DNA of 64,000 bases from Myxococcales bacterium. GTDB lineage: Bacteria > Myxococcota_A > Polyangia > Haliangiales > Haliangiaceae. Shown piece by piece: positions 27,350-36,712 of this stretch. Position 1 is the stretch's first letter, and each line of letters starts with the position of its first letter. Position numbers and translations under genes: made by a program. The notes beneath the pieces are model-generated. The model ran no database searches. It was not told the origin of the DNA and worked only from the letters and a program-made list of their open reading frames with translations. The DNA lies in contig JADJGV010000034.1 in assembly GCA_016707895.1 (NCBI GenBank), positions 372,001-436,000 on the forward strand. Reading direction: 5' to 3'.

Positions 27350-28657
27350 TCACCCGGCCGCGCGCACGGTGGCGAGCACCTGCTTGAGCGTGGCGAGGAA
27401 GGTATCGATCTGCGCGGCGGTCACCACCAGCGGCGGCTGCAGCCGCAGCACGTTGCCGTGGGTGCCGCTCATCGTGATCAGCATGCCGGCGTCGTGCAGC
27501 GCGTCCTTGATCGCCGACAGCGCCTGCTTGGGCAGCACGGCCTTGGTGCCGGTGTCGGCCACCAGCTCGATGCCGCCGAGCAGGCCGGTGAAGCGGACGT
27601 CGCCGATCCACGGATCGCGCAGCGCCCACGCCGCCTCGGTGAAGTGGCGGCCCATCGCCGCGGCGTTGTCGATCATGCCCTCGTCGAGCAGCGTGCCGAT
27701 CAGCGCCAGGCCGGCGGCGGCCGAGACCGCGTTGCCGCCCGAGGTCGGCGTCGTGCCGCCGAAGAACTTCTTGATGACGTCGGTGCCGGCGCAGGTCATC
27801 GCCAGCGAGCCGACGCCGCCCGACAGGCCCTTGCCGCCGCTGACGATCTCGGGCTCGAGGCCGTAGTGGTCGAGTCCGAACATCTTGCCGGTGCGGCCGA
27901 GGCCGGTCTGGACCTCGTCGATGACCAGCAGCATGCCGTGCTTCTTGCGGAGCGCGTCGAGGCGATCCCACCACTTGGGCGGCGGGGCCAGGCCGCCGAC
28001 CGACTGGATCGGCTCGGCCAGCACCGCGCCGGCCGGCCGCGCCGCGAACTGCGCGTCGACGCCGTCGAGGCACTCGACCTTGCAGCCCGACGCCGGGCCG
28101 AACTTGCACCGGTAGCAGTACGCGTTGGGGATCGTGTACGTGTGGTCGCCGAGCGGCTTGCCCGCGCTCTCGCGGTACTTCTCGCTGGCGGTGACCTCGA
28201 GCGCGCCGAGCGACAGGCCGTGGTAGGCGTTCTCGAGGTACGCGACGTCGGTCCTGCCCGAGGCCTGGCGCGCCATCTTGAGCGCGAACTCGTTGGCCTC
28301 GGAGCCACCGGTCGAGAAGAACGCCTGGTTGATCGACCTCGGCAGCAGCTTGACCAGCCGCTCGGCGAGCAGGATCGCCGGGATGGTGCCGTGCTTGCCC
28401 GAGACCTGCAGCACCTGGGTCAGCTGCTGGGTGGCGGCCTCGACGATGCGCGGGTGGCAGTGGCCCGCGTTGTTGACGAAGTAGCCCGCGGTGAAGTCGA
28501 GGTAGTCCTTGCCGTGGACGTCGGTGACGACGCAGCCCTTGGCCCGCGCGACGATCACCGGCTCACCCTTGGGGTGAGTCCACGGACGCATGATGTACTG
28601 CTCGTCCTTGGCGACGATGGCGTCGGCCTCGGCGGTCGTAAGAGGAGACTGCGTCAC
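27350..28657 (-). CDS. PLP-dependent class III aminotransferase
   Basis: 435-residue fold-type I aminotransferase. Seen: DFTAGYFVNNAGHCHPRI near the N-terminus, FFSTGGSEANEFALKMA, the PLP-ring Asp in LLVIDEVQTGLGR and the Schiff-base Lys in IVSGGKGLSGG. The cysteine-bearing loop NAYCYRCKFG is shared with AGXT2- and GabT-like members, so substrate could be an omega-amino acid, beta-alanine or glyoxylate. The GTG start has AAGGA 7 bases upstream. It leads an operon with two CDP-alcohol phosphatidyltransferases, which raises the idea of an amino-alcohol or amino-acid head-group precursor (inference). Confidence 0.88.
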   Translation of the reverse strand: MTQSPLTTAEADAIVAKDEQYIMRPWTHPKGEPVIVARAKGCVVTDVHGKDYLDFTAGYFVNNAGHCHPRIVEAATQQLTQVLQVSGKHGTIPAILLAERLVKLLPRSINQAFFSTGGSEANEFALKMARQASGRTDVAYLENAYHGLSLGALEVTASEKYRESAGKPLGDHTYTIPNAYCYRCKFGPASGCKVECLDGVDAQFAARPAGAVLAEPIQSVGGLAPPPKWWDRLDALRKKHGMLLVIDEVQTGLGRTGKMFGLDHYGLEPEIVSGGKGLSGGVGSLAMTCAGTDVIKKFFGGTTPTSGGNAVSAAAGLALIGTLLDEGMIDNAAAMGRHFTEAAWALRDPWIGDVRFTGLLGGIELVADTGTKAVLPKQALSAIKDALHDAGMLITMSGTHGNVLRLQPPLVVTAAQIDTFLATLKQVLATVRAAG

Positions 28658-28724
28658 TGCGGATCCTTCATGGCTGGCGTGCCCGGGCGCGCACGTGGCG
28701 GGGGCGGGCTTCGAGGCGCCAAGC

Positions 28725-28752
28725 GGTATCGCAGCGGGCGAATCGTTGTCAA
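28725..28752 (-). promoter_or_regulatory. Sigma-70 promoter of the aminotransferase/lipid operon
   Basis: On the minus strand, TTGACA (28752-28747) and GATACC (28730-28725) are 16 bases apart. Transcription would start near 28718, leaving a leader of about 60 bases with AAGGA before the GTG. Confidence 0.6.
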
Positions 28753-28770
28753 GTTGCGTATTTACGGAGA

Positions 28771-28788
28771 TGTCACCGATCGGTGACA
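28771..28788. promoter_or_regulatory. Perfect 18-bp palindromic operator
   Basis: TGTCACCGATCGGTGACA is a perfect palindrome in a tract of otherwise unstructured sequence. Its centre lies about 61 bases upstream of the predicted start of transcription, the classical position for a class I activator of the CRP type, though the half-site is not the CRP consensus. It could instead bind a TetR- or GntR-type protein. Confidence 0.6.
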
Positions 28789-28826
28789 GGGGGCGCGCGG
28801 GGGAGCTTGACGCTTCGCGGCGAATG

Positions 28827-29753
28827 TCAGGCACTTGCGGCGAGGACGGGGGGTTCGTGTTCATCACGGGCGAAGGTATTGCGATCGCGATGCCAGATCC
28901 GGAGGTGTTGTCCGACCACCCGGCCACCCTCGATCTCGAAGATGCGGTAGCGGGCGGTGCGGTTGGGGTCGTTCGCCTCGTAAGTACCTGAGGGAACGCC
29001 GAGCACCTCGATCGGACCGGCCGGACCATCGAGCAATTCGCGCATGTTGCGGTGCTCGTGGCCGTGGATCACCACGTCGGCGCCGCACTCCTTGATGATC
29101 GCGGCGAAGTCCTCGCGATCTTTCAGGCCGCGGATCGACGAGGCCGCGCGCTTGCCCGCGGGCGGGTGGTGGATCGCGACCACCCGGCACTTGCCCGCGA
29201 GGCGCGGATCGGCGAGGGCGCTGCGCACGCGCGCAAGCTGCGTGGCACCCACGCGGCCGTAGGCGGTGAACCACGGCGTCTGCATGCTGGTCGAGATCCC
29301 GATCAGCGCCAGCTCCCCGCGCACGCGCACCACCGGCCAGCGATCGGCCAAGGTCGGCGCGCCCTCGACCTCCCACTCCCAGCCGTCGTCGGAGGTCGCG
29401 TAGTCGCCGAACACCTCGGCGAAGTGGCGCTGGCCGTCCTGGATGTACGCGTCGTGGTTGCCGGGGATGACCGTGACGCCGGCGGTGCCCAGCGTCAGGC
29501 GATCGAAGCGCTCGCGGGCGTAGCGGAACTCGCCGGGCAGCGCGAGGTTGGTGACGTCGCCGGTGCAGATGATGTGGTCGACGCCCTGGGCGTTGAGGTC
29601 GGCCACCATGTCGTCGAACGCCGCGGTGTGGTAGTGGCGGCTGCGGCTGGTGATCAGGTTCATCCGCCCGATCCACCGCTTGTTCAGGTAGTCGAGCGCG
29701 CGCGCCCCGTCGAGCGACAGCAGGTGCAGGTCGGAGCAGTGCGCGAGTCGCAT
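28827..29753 (-). CDS. Calcineurin-like metallophosphoesterase
   Basis: 308-residue dimetal phosphoesterase. All motifs are present: HCSDLHL at the N-terminus, CTGDVTN, IPGNHDAYI, VVAIHHPP and VIHGHEHRN. The family covers cyclic-nucleotide phosphodiesterases (CpdA-like), Ser/Thr phosphatases and lipid A enzymes; the layout resembles CpdA-like enzymes but this is not decisive. On the minus strand TAGATC ends exactly 6 bases before the ATG with no Shine-Dalgarno, a leaderless arrangement. A tandem hairpin element lies 50 bases upstream. Confidence 0.9.
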   Translation of the reverse strand: MRLAHCSDLHLLSLDGARALDYLNKRWIGRMNLITSRSRHYHTAAFDDMVADLNAQGVDHIICTGDVTNLALPGEFRYARERFDRLTLGTAGVTVIPGNHDAYIQDGQRHFAEVFGDYATSDDGWEWEVEGAPTLADRWPVVRVRGELALIGISTSMQTPWFTAYGRVGATQLARVRSALADPRLAGKCRVVAIHHPPAGKRAASSIRGLKDREDFAAIIKECGADVVIHGHEHRNMRELLDGPAGPIEVLGVPSGTYEANDPNRTARYRIFEIEGGRVVGQHLRIWHRDRNTFARDEHEPPVLAASA

Positions 29754-29803
29754 CGGAGCGATCTACCGCCCGCCTGCCGCGACCGCAAGCGACCATGGGG
29801 CGA

Positions 29804-29967
29804 CGCGCCGGGCGTCTCGCGTTTCGGGTTGGGGCCCCGTCGGGGCATGACCCGACGGGGAAGGGGCTTTGCGAAAGCCCCTTCGAAGGAACTCGTGGGT
29901 TGGGGCCCCGTCGGGGCATGACCCGACGGGGAAGGGGCTTTGCGAAAGCCCCTTCCAAGGAACTCAG
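29804..29967. repeat. Tandem two-hairpin element, 71-bp unit repeated twice
   Basis: The 71-base unit at 29826-29896 is repeated almost exactly at 29897-29967. Each unit holds two perfect stems: CCCCGTCGGG / CCCGACGGGG with a 6-base loop, and AAGGGGCTTT / AAAGCCCCTT with loop GCG. A leader box, CGCGCCGGGCGTCTCGCG at 29804-29821, is identical to one at 54826-54843, where a related element has different stem sequences. The element starts at the stop codon of the minus-strand gene that follows it on the map. Confidence 0.8.
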
Positions 29968-30815
29968 CGGCCGCCGTCGAACGCGCGGAGGTGGCCGCCC
30001 AGGCTGAGCCCGGCCGAGGCCTGGCCGTCGAGCACGTCCTTGCCGGCGTAGGCGCCGACGGTGACCCACGGCGTCAGCCACACGTCGGCGCGGACCCGGC
30101 CCTCGACGACGGCGTGGCCGACGACGGTCGTGTCGGTGGTCTCGCACGCGCCGCGCACGCTCTCGGCCTCGACCACGACGCCGCGCGCGCCGCCCATCAG
30201 CTCGGCGCCCAAGGACACCCGGCCGTAGCCGCGATCGATCCCGAGCACCGCGCCGCCCATCACCAGCGTGTCGGCCGACGAGGTCATCGCGGTGATGCCG
30301 TCGCTGGTCGCCATCGACGTGGTGCGGCGATCGGCGCCCAGGTGCGCGACGGCGCCCTCGACCCCGAGGTACAGGCCGCGGTGGTGCCCGACCAGGCGCA
30401 GCTTGAGGCCGTTGGCCAGCGCGCTGCCGCCGAGATCGGCGCCGACGACGCGGTAGTTGTAGTCGTCGCCGAACGAGTGGTGCACCGCGCCGCCGGCCTC
30501 GACGTCGGCGAGGTCGATCCGCGCGGTCCAGGTGGTCAGCTCGAGCGCCAGCGCCGGCAGGTGCTCGGGGATCGCCCAGCGCGAGCCGTACGAGCTACAG
30601 CGCCGGTAGCCGACGACGTCCGAGCTGTCGTAGCACGCCGGGATCGTCACGTAGGTCGCGCCGCTGTCGCTGCCGCCGCCGTCGCCGCTCGACGACGAGT
30701 TGCCACCGCTGCTGCCGTCGCCGTCGCCGTCGCCGCCGCACGCCGCCGCGACCGCGATCCGGCCGCCGCCGAGCGCCAAGGTCGCCAGCGCGATCCGCGC
30801 CGCCGCCGCGATCAC
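29964..30815 (-). CDS. Hypothetical outer-membrane lipoprotein with beta-barrel-like domain
   Basis: 283 residues: signal and lipobox (GRIAVAAACGG), a low-complexity Gly/Ser/Asp linker (about residues 26-50), then alternating hydrophobic strands (LKLRLVGHHRGLYLGVEGAV, WVTVGAYAGKDV, ASAGLSLGGHLRA) suggesting a barrel. Two Cys (IPACYD, RRCSSY) lie near the start of the mature domain. The GTG start shares GTGA with the stop of the upstream lipoprotein, so the two are coupled. No family recognised. Confidence 0.6.
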   Translation of the reverse strand: MIAAAARIALATLALGGGRIAVAAACGGDGDGDGSSGGNSSSSGDGGGSDSGATYVTIPACYDSSDVVGYRRCSSYGSRWAIPEHLPALALELTTWTARIDLADVEAGGAVHHSFGDDYNYRVVGADLGGSALANGLKLRLVGHHRGLYLGVEGAVAHLGADRRTTSMATSDGITAMTSSADTLVMGGAVLGIDRGYGRVSLGAELMGGARGVVVEAESVRGACETTDTTVVGHAVVEGRVRADVWLTPWVTVGAYAGKDVLDGQASAGLSLGGHLRAFDGGR

Positions 30816-31300
30816 GGCGTCACCTCCGCCACCCGGGTCTCGGGCGCGACGCACAGCTGCGCCGCGGTCCCGCCCTCGGTGATGGCGCCGACCTCGACGC
30901 AGACCAGCGCGATGGCGGTGCCGAAGTCGCGGGCGCTGCGGTACTCGAGGCGCTCGCGGCCGACCCCGCGGGCCTCGAGCTTCTGCCGGCTGATCTCGCG
31001 GTACGGATCGTACGCGACCAGCGCGACCTCCTCGCCGCTGGTGGTGCGGCCGGTGGCGCGCACCGCGGCCAGGTCGACGTGCACCGCGTGATCGCAGCGG
31101 TTGCCGAACTGGAAGTCGACGATCGGCCCGGGCGCGACAGCGTCGCGGGTGCCGGCGACCGCCAGATCGAGGCAGCCGACCGTGGTCAGCTCGCCTGTGA
31201 AGCTTTCACCGCGCGCGGCGAAGCTGCCTGGTGAATATGTGGCGCAGGCCGCGAGTCCCAGGGCCACGATCGGCGCGATGCGCGCGGTGACGGACAGCAT
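30812..31300 (-). CDS. Hypothetical lipoprotein
   Basis: 162 residues: lipobox signal (VALGLAACAT), then a small beta-rich domain. ELTTVGCLDLAVAG, VDFQFGNRCDHAVHVDL and VEVGAITEGG suggest an immunoglobulin-like or secretion-pilotin-like sandwich, and four Cys could form two disulfides. Coupled to the following barrel-like lipoprotein through a 4-base overlap, so they may act together in the outer membrane (inference). Confidence 0.6.
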   Translation of the reverse strand: MLSVTARIAPIVALGLAACATYSPGSFAARGESFTGELTTVGCLDLAVAGTRDAVAPGPIVDFQFGNRCDHAVHVDLAAVRATGRTTSGEEVALVAYDPYREISRQKLEARGVGRERLEYRSARDFGTAIALVCVEVGAITEGGTAAQLCVAPETRVAEVTP

Positions 31301-31443
31301 GGGGCCGACGGCTGCAAGCGCCGCACCACGCACGCGCGGCGATCGCCCGTGCCGCGACGCGGCCCTGCGCCCGGTCGGGCCCCCCGCGCTGTCGCGACGA
31401 CGCCACACCCACCGCGGCGAGCGCGGCGCGCTGGCGACAGTGA

Positions 31444-31956
31444 TCAACGTCGCGCTTCGGCGCGGCGACCACCCGGGCCGGGCGTCGCGGGCGTGGTCGC
31501 CCGGCGGCGGCGCACCGACAGCGGCGGCTCGGCGCGGTAGGCGACGGCGGCGCGGTTCTCGATCCGCACCACCAGCCGCAGCCCGCTCCACACGTCGTCG
31601 ATGGCGCACACCTTGTTGTCGACCAGGCCGCCGGCCAGCCCGATGCGGCGGATCACGTCCTCGGTCAGATCGGTGGGCCGCTTCGAGGCCTTCTTGGGCC
31701 AGGCGATCCACAGCCCGCCGTCGGGGTGCATGCGCGCGGTGAGCGCGGCGAAGCGCCGCTCGAGCTCGGTCACGCGATCGACGAAGTACACCAGCACGTC
31801 GATCGGCCCCGGCCGCAGCGTGCGGAACACCCGCGCGCCCTCCGGCACCTCGACCGCCGACGCGAACGTCCGCGGCTCGTCACCGAGCACGACGACCGCG
31901 TGGCCGGGCTTGATGCCCAGCTTCTTGGCGAGTGGAGTTCCGGAATACCCGGCCAT
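31444..31956 (-). CDS. DUF3052 family protein
   Basis: 170-residue cytoplasmic protein matching the DUF3052 pattern: GYSGTPLAKKLGIKPGHAVV at the start, VDVLVYFVDRVTELERRF-type central strand/helix, then DGGLWIAWPKKASK and DLTEDVIRRIGLAGGLVDNKV, ending with LRLVVRIENR. The C-terminal 30 residues are Arg/Pro-rich and look disordered. Function unknown; the family is widespread in actinobacteria and myxobacteria. It is divergent from a small unrecognised gene across about 200 bases of very G-rich sequence in which I see no gene. Confidence 0.8.
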   Translation of the reverse strand: MAGYSGTPLAKKLGIKPGHAVVVLGDEPRTFASAVEVPEGARVFRTLRPGPIDVLVYFVDRVTELERRFAALTARMHPDGGLWIAWPKKASKRPTDLTEDVIRRIGLAGGLVDNKVCAIDDVWSGLRLVVRIENRAAVAYRAEPPLSVRRRRATTPATPGPGGRRAEARR

Positions 31957-32156
31957 GGCGCCCCATGATGCCCGCTTGGGTCGGGGTGACAATGGCTGGC
32001 GCCGGGACTTTTGCCGCGGGCCGCGACCGGGCCCCGTCCGGGGCGGTGTCCGCCCGGGATCGCTGCGCTTTTTTGGGGGCGCTACCCCAGGGGGCCCCCG
32101 CGCCAGGCCGGGGGCCACCCCACCTGGCCGCCGCGGCGGCCGTACAAGCAGGCGCC

Positions 32157-32645
32157 ATGTCGACCGTGCTCGTCGTCGCCCCGCCGCACCCTCGTCGAGA
32201 CGCCTGGACCGCCGCGCTGACCCGCCGCGGCGTCGAGGTGCTGGTCGCGCCGAGCCTGCTGTCGGCGATCGGCGTCCTCGACGACCACGACCCGGACGCG
32301 CTGGTCTACCAGCCGGTCGAGCCGCTCGATCACGTCGTGCTGGGCGCGATCTCCAACGCCCGCGATCTGCCGCCGGTGGTGCTGATGGCCGCGCGGACCG
32401 TGCCGGTCGCGACCCGGGTCCCGGCGCTGCGCCGGGTCGACCCGGACGCCGGGGCCGTCGCGGTGGTCGCGGCCGTCGCGTGCGCCCTCGAGCTCGGCCA
32501 GGCGCCGACGCGGCTGCCGTTCCGGCTGTGCCCGGCGGTGATCGCGCAGTGGACCGTGCGGGTCAGCGCCGCGCGCCTGCCGTGGACGTTCGATCCCGCC
32601 GAGTCGTTCGACGGCCACACCCAGCCCGACGGCTACGCGCTGTAG
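32157..32645 (+). CDS. Hypothetical protein with receiver-like fold
   Basis: 162 residues. The order TVLVVAPPHPRRDAWTAAL, VEVLVAPSLLSAIGVL, PDALVYQPVE, LPPVVLMAART suggests a degenerate Rossmann/receiver-like domain lacking the phospho-acceptor set. The last 50 residues contain Trp and Pro and do not match a known domain. TACAAG ends 8 bases before the ATG. It converges on hemH with a 13-base gap. Confidence 0.55.
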   Translation: MSTVLVVAPPHPRRDAWTAALTRRGVEVLVAPSLLSAIGVLDDHDPDALVYQPVEPLDHVVLGAISNARDLPPVVLMAARTVPVATRVPALRRVDPDAGAVAVVAAVACALELGQAPTRLPFRLCPAVIAQWTVRVSAARLPWTFDPAESFDGHTQPDGYAL

Positions 32646-32658
32646 GCGCGGCCGGCGC

Positions 32659-33678
<1,020 letters not shown>

Positions 33679-33753
33679 GGCCGCGGTGTAGCACGTCGGA
33701 GGCGGGCGTCGGGCCGGCCGAATCGGAACCAGATCGAGTAGAGTGCGCAGCCC

Positions 33754-34890
33754 ATGGCAGCCCTCGCCGACGTCTACGGCGACCTCTTGATCGTCCGTCC
33801 GCCCGTGCCGGCCACCTGCAACAAGGCCGGCGCCAACTACAAGAGCGAGGTCACGCACCTCGCGTACTCGCCGCGGCGCGCCTACGACGAGTGGCTGTCG
33901 ATCTGCGACGCGATCGTCGCGTGCGGCGGCGACGCGCTGTACCAGTTCGAGGCGGTCGACGATCCGTTCCTCGGCCACGCGGCGCTCGAGGTCGACGGCG
34001 ACGGCGCGATCCGCCCGGCCGGCGCGCGCGAGGTGCTCGGCAACCTCGCCGACGTCGCCACCGGCCGGGTGTTCACCGCCAACGGCCCGTGGGTCACGGT
34101 CCGCGATCGCCAGGTGCGCGCGGTCATGCAGCACATGCTGGCCCACCGCCGCGGCGAGGCCAGCTACTACGAGATGCTGCTGGCGCGGATCGCCGACGGC
34201 GGCGGCTACGACCTCGAGCTGACGACCAACCCGCACCGCTGGGAGGGCATGGCCGACGTCGCCGCGGTGGGCGACAAGGTCGTGCTCACCTACGCGGTGC
34301 CCGGCCACTACGACCAGGGCGTCGGCCCCAAGTCGCCGCGCAGCTCGCGCGAGGGCGTCGCGTTCGCCGCCGATCACGCCGGCGTCCCGGCCAGCGCCCG
34401 GGTCTACGTCGAGCTGGTCTATCCGCACTTCCACGGCGACACCGTGCACTTCGGCGCGCGCCCGGTCGGTGGGCCGCCGGTGCTCGTGCACTACGCCGGC
34501 GGGCTGTGGGACGACGGGCACGACGTCGTGCTGCGGGCGCTGGGCACGACGGTGCCGATCGGGATGGACGACGCGGTCCGCTACTACGCCGGCAACTCGC
34601 GCCAGGTCGGGCAGGGCCTGCTGGTGCCCGAGGGCGTCAGCGCCGGCTTCCTCGAGTCGATGCGCCGACTCGGGTTGACCAACCACACCGTGCCGCTGTT
34701 CGAGCTGTTCGGGAAGGCGGGCGGCGGGCCGGCGTGCGCGACGCTGTACCTGCCGAAGTCGCTGTCGGTCGCACCTGACGCGCCCTTCCGTTACAGCGTG
34801 TCGCGCGACGCCGCACGGGCTCGCCGCGACGCGATCCCCGAGCGGCTTACCGTCGCGGCCGACTTCTTCCGCGGCAAGTCCCGTGGCTAG
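33754..34890 (+). CDS. Guanidino-group modifying enzyme (amidinotransferase/DDAH/arginine deiminase superfamily)
   Basis: 378 residues. Superfamily hallmarks are visible: RVFTANGPWVTV (about residues 105-116), RRGEASYY, the acidic pair Glu164/Asp168 in RWEGMADV, His227-x-Asp229 in YPHFHGDTVHF and the nucleophile Cys328 in AGGGPACATLYLP. Members deiminate arginine or peptidyl substrates, hydrolyse methylated arginines or transfer amidino groups. Divergence around the active site prevents a choice. Arginine deiminase-type GGGxRC is here GGGPAC, with Ala in the Arg position. TAGAGT ends 9 bases before the ATG. It is divergent from hemH. Confidence 0.7.
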   Translation: MAALADVYGDLLIVRPPVPATCNKAGANYKSEVTHLAYSPRRAYDEWLSICDAIVACGGDALYQFEAVDDPFLGHAALEVDGDGAIRPAGAREVLGNLADVATGRVFTANGPWVTVRDRQVRAVMQHMLAHRRGEASYYEMLLARIADGGGYDLELTTNPHRWEGMADVAAVGDKVVLTYAVPGHYDQGVGPKSPRSSREGVAFAADHAGVPASARVYVELVYPHFHGDTVHFGARPVGGPPVLVHYAGGLWDDGHDVVLRALGTTVPIGMDDAVRYYAGNSRQVGQGLLVPEGVSAGFLESMRRLGLTNHTVPLFELFGKAGGGPACATLYLPKSLSVAPDAPFRYSVSRDAARARRDAIPERLTVAADFFRGKSRG

Positions 34891-35113
34891 CACCTCCGGT
34901 AACTAGCCAGGATCACTTGTTCGGGCAGCAGGGCTGTTCGGCCACCCGCGGGGTAGGTGCCGGAGATCGTGTGCCAGAAAGTGCGCCTACGACTGGAAAC
35001 TTGCTCGCCTTCCCGATAAACACGCACCATCGCAACGCCCGCCTGGGTGGAGGCTCGCACGACGGCCCCGGGGCGGCCCTGGAAGCACTAGCAACCAAAG
35101 GAACGAGACTCCC

Positions 35114-36550
35114 ATGAGATTGCCACTCCTGCGCCGCATGTTGAATGTCGCCGCCCTCGGAACCGGGGTCGCGCTGGCTGCGTTCACCGCTTCGCCCGCT
35201 CACGCCGGTGTCGAGGTGGGTGCCACCGCTGGCCTCCACGTGTTCAGCATCAACAACGAGCTCGGCGTCCCCGACACGGTCAAGGCCACCTCGCTGCGCA
35301 ACAGCGCGCTGTTCGGGCTGCGCCTCGGCTTCATGTTCAACGACATGATCGGCGTCGAGGCCGAGGCCGGCATCATCCCGAGCGAGGATCGCAACCTCGT
35401 CTATGACGTGTTCACCGGCACGGTGCGCGGTCACGTGATCGCCCAGTTCCGCGCCGCCAACCCGGCCAACAAGCTGGTGCCGTTCGCGGTGCTCGGTGGC
35501 GGCGCCACCAAGGTGCTGTCGAGCGATCGCGAGGACCGCATCGACCTCGACACCGACGCCGCGCTGTACGTCGGCGTGGGCGCCAAGTACCGCGTCGAGA
35601 ACGGCTGGGGCCTGCGCGCCGACGGCCGCCTGATGCTGCCGCCGTCCTCGAAGAACGAGAGCGCCGCCCTCGATGGCGAGATCCTGCTCTCGGTCTACAA
35701 GGAGTTCGGTCGCAAGGAAGCCCCGAAGGGCGAGGAGCCGCTGCCGCCGGTCGAGGAGGACAAGGATCCCGACAAGGACGGCATCCTGGGCGACGCCGAC
35801 GGCTGCCCGACCGACGCCGAGGACGCTGACGGCTTCGAGGACGAGAACGGCTGCCCCGATCCGGACAACGACGCCGACAACGTGCTCGACGCGTCGGATC
35901 AGTGCCCGAGCGACCCCGAGGACGCCGACGGCTTCAAGGACGAGGACGGCTGCCCGGATCCGGACAACGACGGTGACGGCATCGCCGACGGTACCGACCA
36001 GTGCCCGGCCGAGCCCGAGGACGCCGACGGCTTCGAGGACGAGAACGGCTGCCCGGATCCGGACAACGACGGTGACGGCGTGCTCGACGCGGCCGACACC
36101 TGCCCGGACAAGATGGAGACCAAGAACGGCTACCAGGACGGCGACGGCTGCCCTGACGAGGTCCCGGCTGCGCTCGCCAAGTTCACCGGCGTGATCAAGG
36201 GCATCAACTTCAAGACCGGCTCGGCCGAGATCCTGAAGACCTCGAACAAGATCCTCGACAAGGCCGTCAAGGTCATGCAGGACTACCCGGACATCAAGCT
36301 CGAGATCCAGGGTCACACCGACGACGTGGGTGACGACGCCGCCAACCTCGACCTGTCGCAGAAGCGCGCCGAGTCGGTGAAGGCCTACTTCGAGGGTAAG
36401 GGCATCGCCGCCGACCGCGTCAGCGCGAAGGGCTACGGCGAGACCGCTCCGTCGGCCCCGATCGACGGCCTCAAGGGTGGCAAGCTGAAGGCGGCGCAGG
36501 CGAAGAACCGCCGCGTCGAGTTCAAGCTGCTCTCCGACCTGCAGCAGTGA
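35114..36550 (+). CDS. OmpA-family outer-membrane protein with thrombospondin type-3 repeats
   Basis: 478 residues. Signal peptide (VALAAFTASPAHA), an N-terminal eight-stranded-type barrel (about 30-205), a calcium-binding linker of four thrombospondin type-3 repeats (about 215-345; recurring DPDNDGDG and DADGFEDENGCP) and a C-terminal OmpA domain (about 355-475) with INFKTGSAEI, LEIQGHTDDVGDD, LSQKRAESVKAYF and the final NRRVEFKLL, which binds peptidoglycan. Codon use is somewhat less G/C-extreme than neighbours, as expected for a highly expressed gene. The 220 bases upstream hold no other gene. AAAGGA lies about 12 bases before the ATG. Three hairpins follow. Confidence 0.95.
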   Translation: MRLPLLRRMLNVAALGTGVALAAFTASPAHAGVEVGATAGLHVFSINNELGVPDTVKATSLRNSALFGLRLGFMFNDMIGVEAEAGIIPSEDRNLVYDVFTGTVRGHVIAQFRAANPANKLVPFAVLGGGATKVLSSDREDRIDLDTDAALYVGVGAKYRVENGWGLRADGRLMLPPSSKNESAALDGEILLSVYKEFGRKEAPKGEEPLPPVEEDKDPDKDGILGDADGCPTDAEDADGFEDENGCPDPDNDADNVLDASDQCPSDPEDADGFKDEDGCPDPDNDGDGIADGTDQCPAEPEDADGFEDENGCPDPDNDGDGVLDAADTCPDKMETKNGYQDGDGCPDEVPAALAKFTGVIKGINFKTGSAEILKTSNKILDKAVKVMQDYPDIKLEIQGHTDDVGDDAANLDLSQKRAESVKAYFEGKGIAADRVSAKGYGETAPSAPIDGLKGGKLKAAQAKNRRVEFKLLSDLQQ

Positions 36551-36556
36551 TAGAGA

Positions 36557-36597
36557 GAGGGTCTTTCGAAAAGACCCTCCCCCAGCATTCGCTGGGG
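36557..36597 (+). repeat. Two-hairpin element after ompA
   Basis: The first stem is GAGGGTCTTT / AAAGACCCTC with loop CGA, starting 7 bases after the stop. The second is CCCCAGC / GCTGGGG with a 4-base loop, followed by CCCCCACCC. Order and spacing match the elements at 29826-29967 and 54826-54922, read in the direction of the preceding gene. Confidence 0.7.
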
Positions 36598-36607
36598 CCC
36601 CCACCCG

Positions 36608-36640
36608 AAACGGCCCAGAGCGTGTAGCGCTGGGCCGTTT
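36608..36640 (+). terminator. Intrinsic terminator of ompA
   Basis: AAACGGCCCAG pairs with CTGGGCCGTTT around a short loop, followed by GGATTTTC. The symmetric A and T ends allow action in both directions. Confidence 0.7.
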
Positions 36641-36712
36641 GGATTTTCGGGGCGCGGACGTGACGCGGGAGGGGTTCCGGTTGCGGTTCCGGCTCCGGTG
36701 TAGTGTCGGAGG

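Noticed and set aside
34920..35010. Possible ECF-sigma promoter before ompA (GGAAACTT followed by GATAAAC)
   Set aside because: Spacing between the boxes is too short for an ECF promoter; no confident promoter can be named there.
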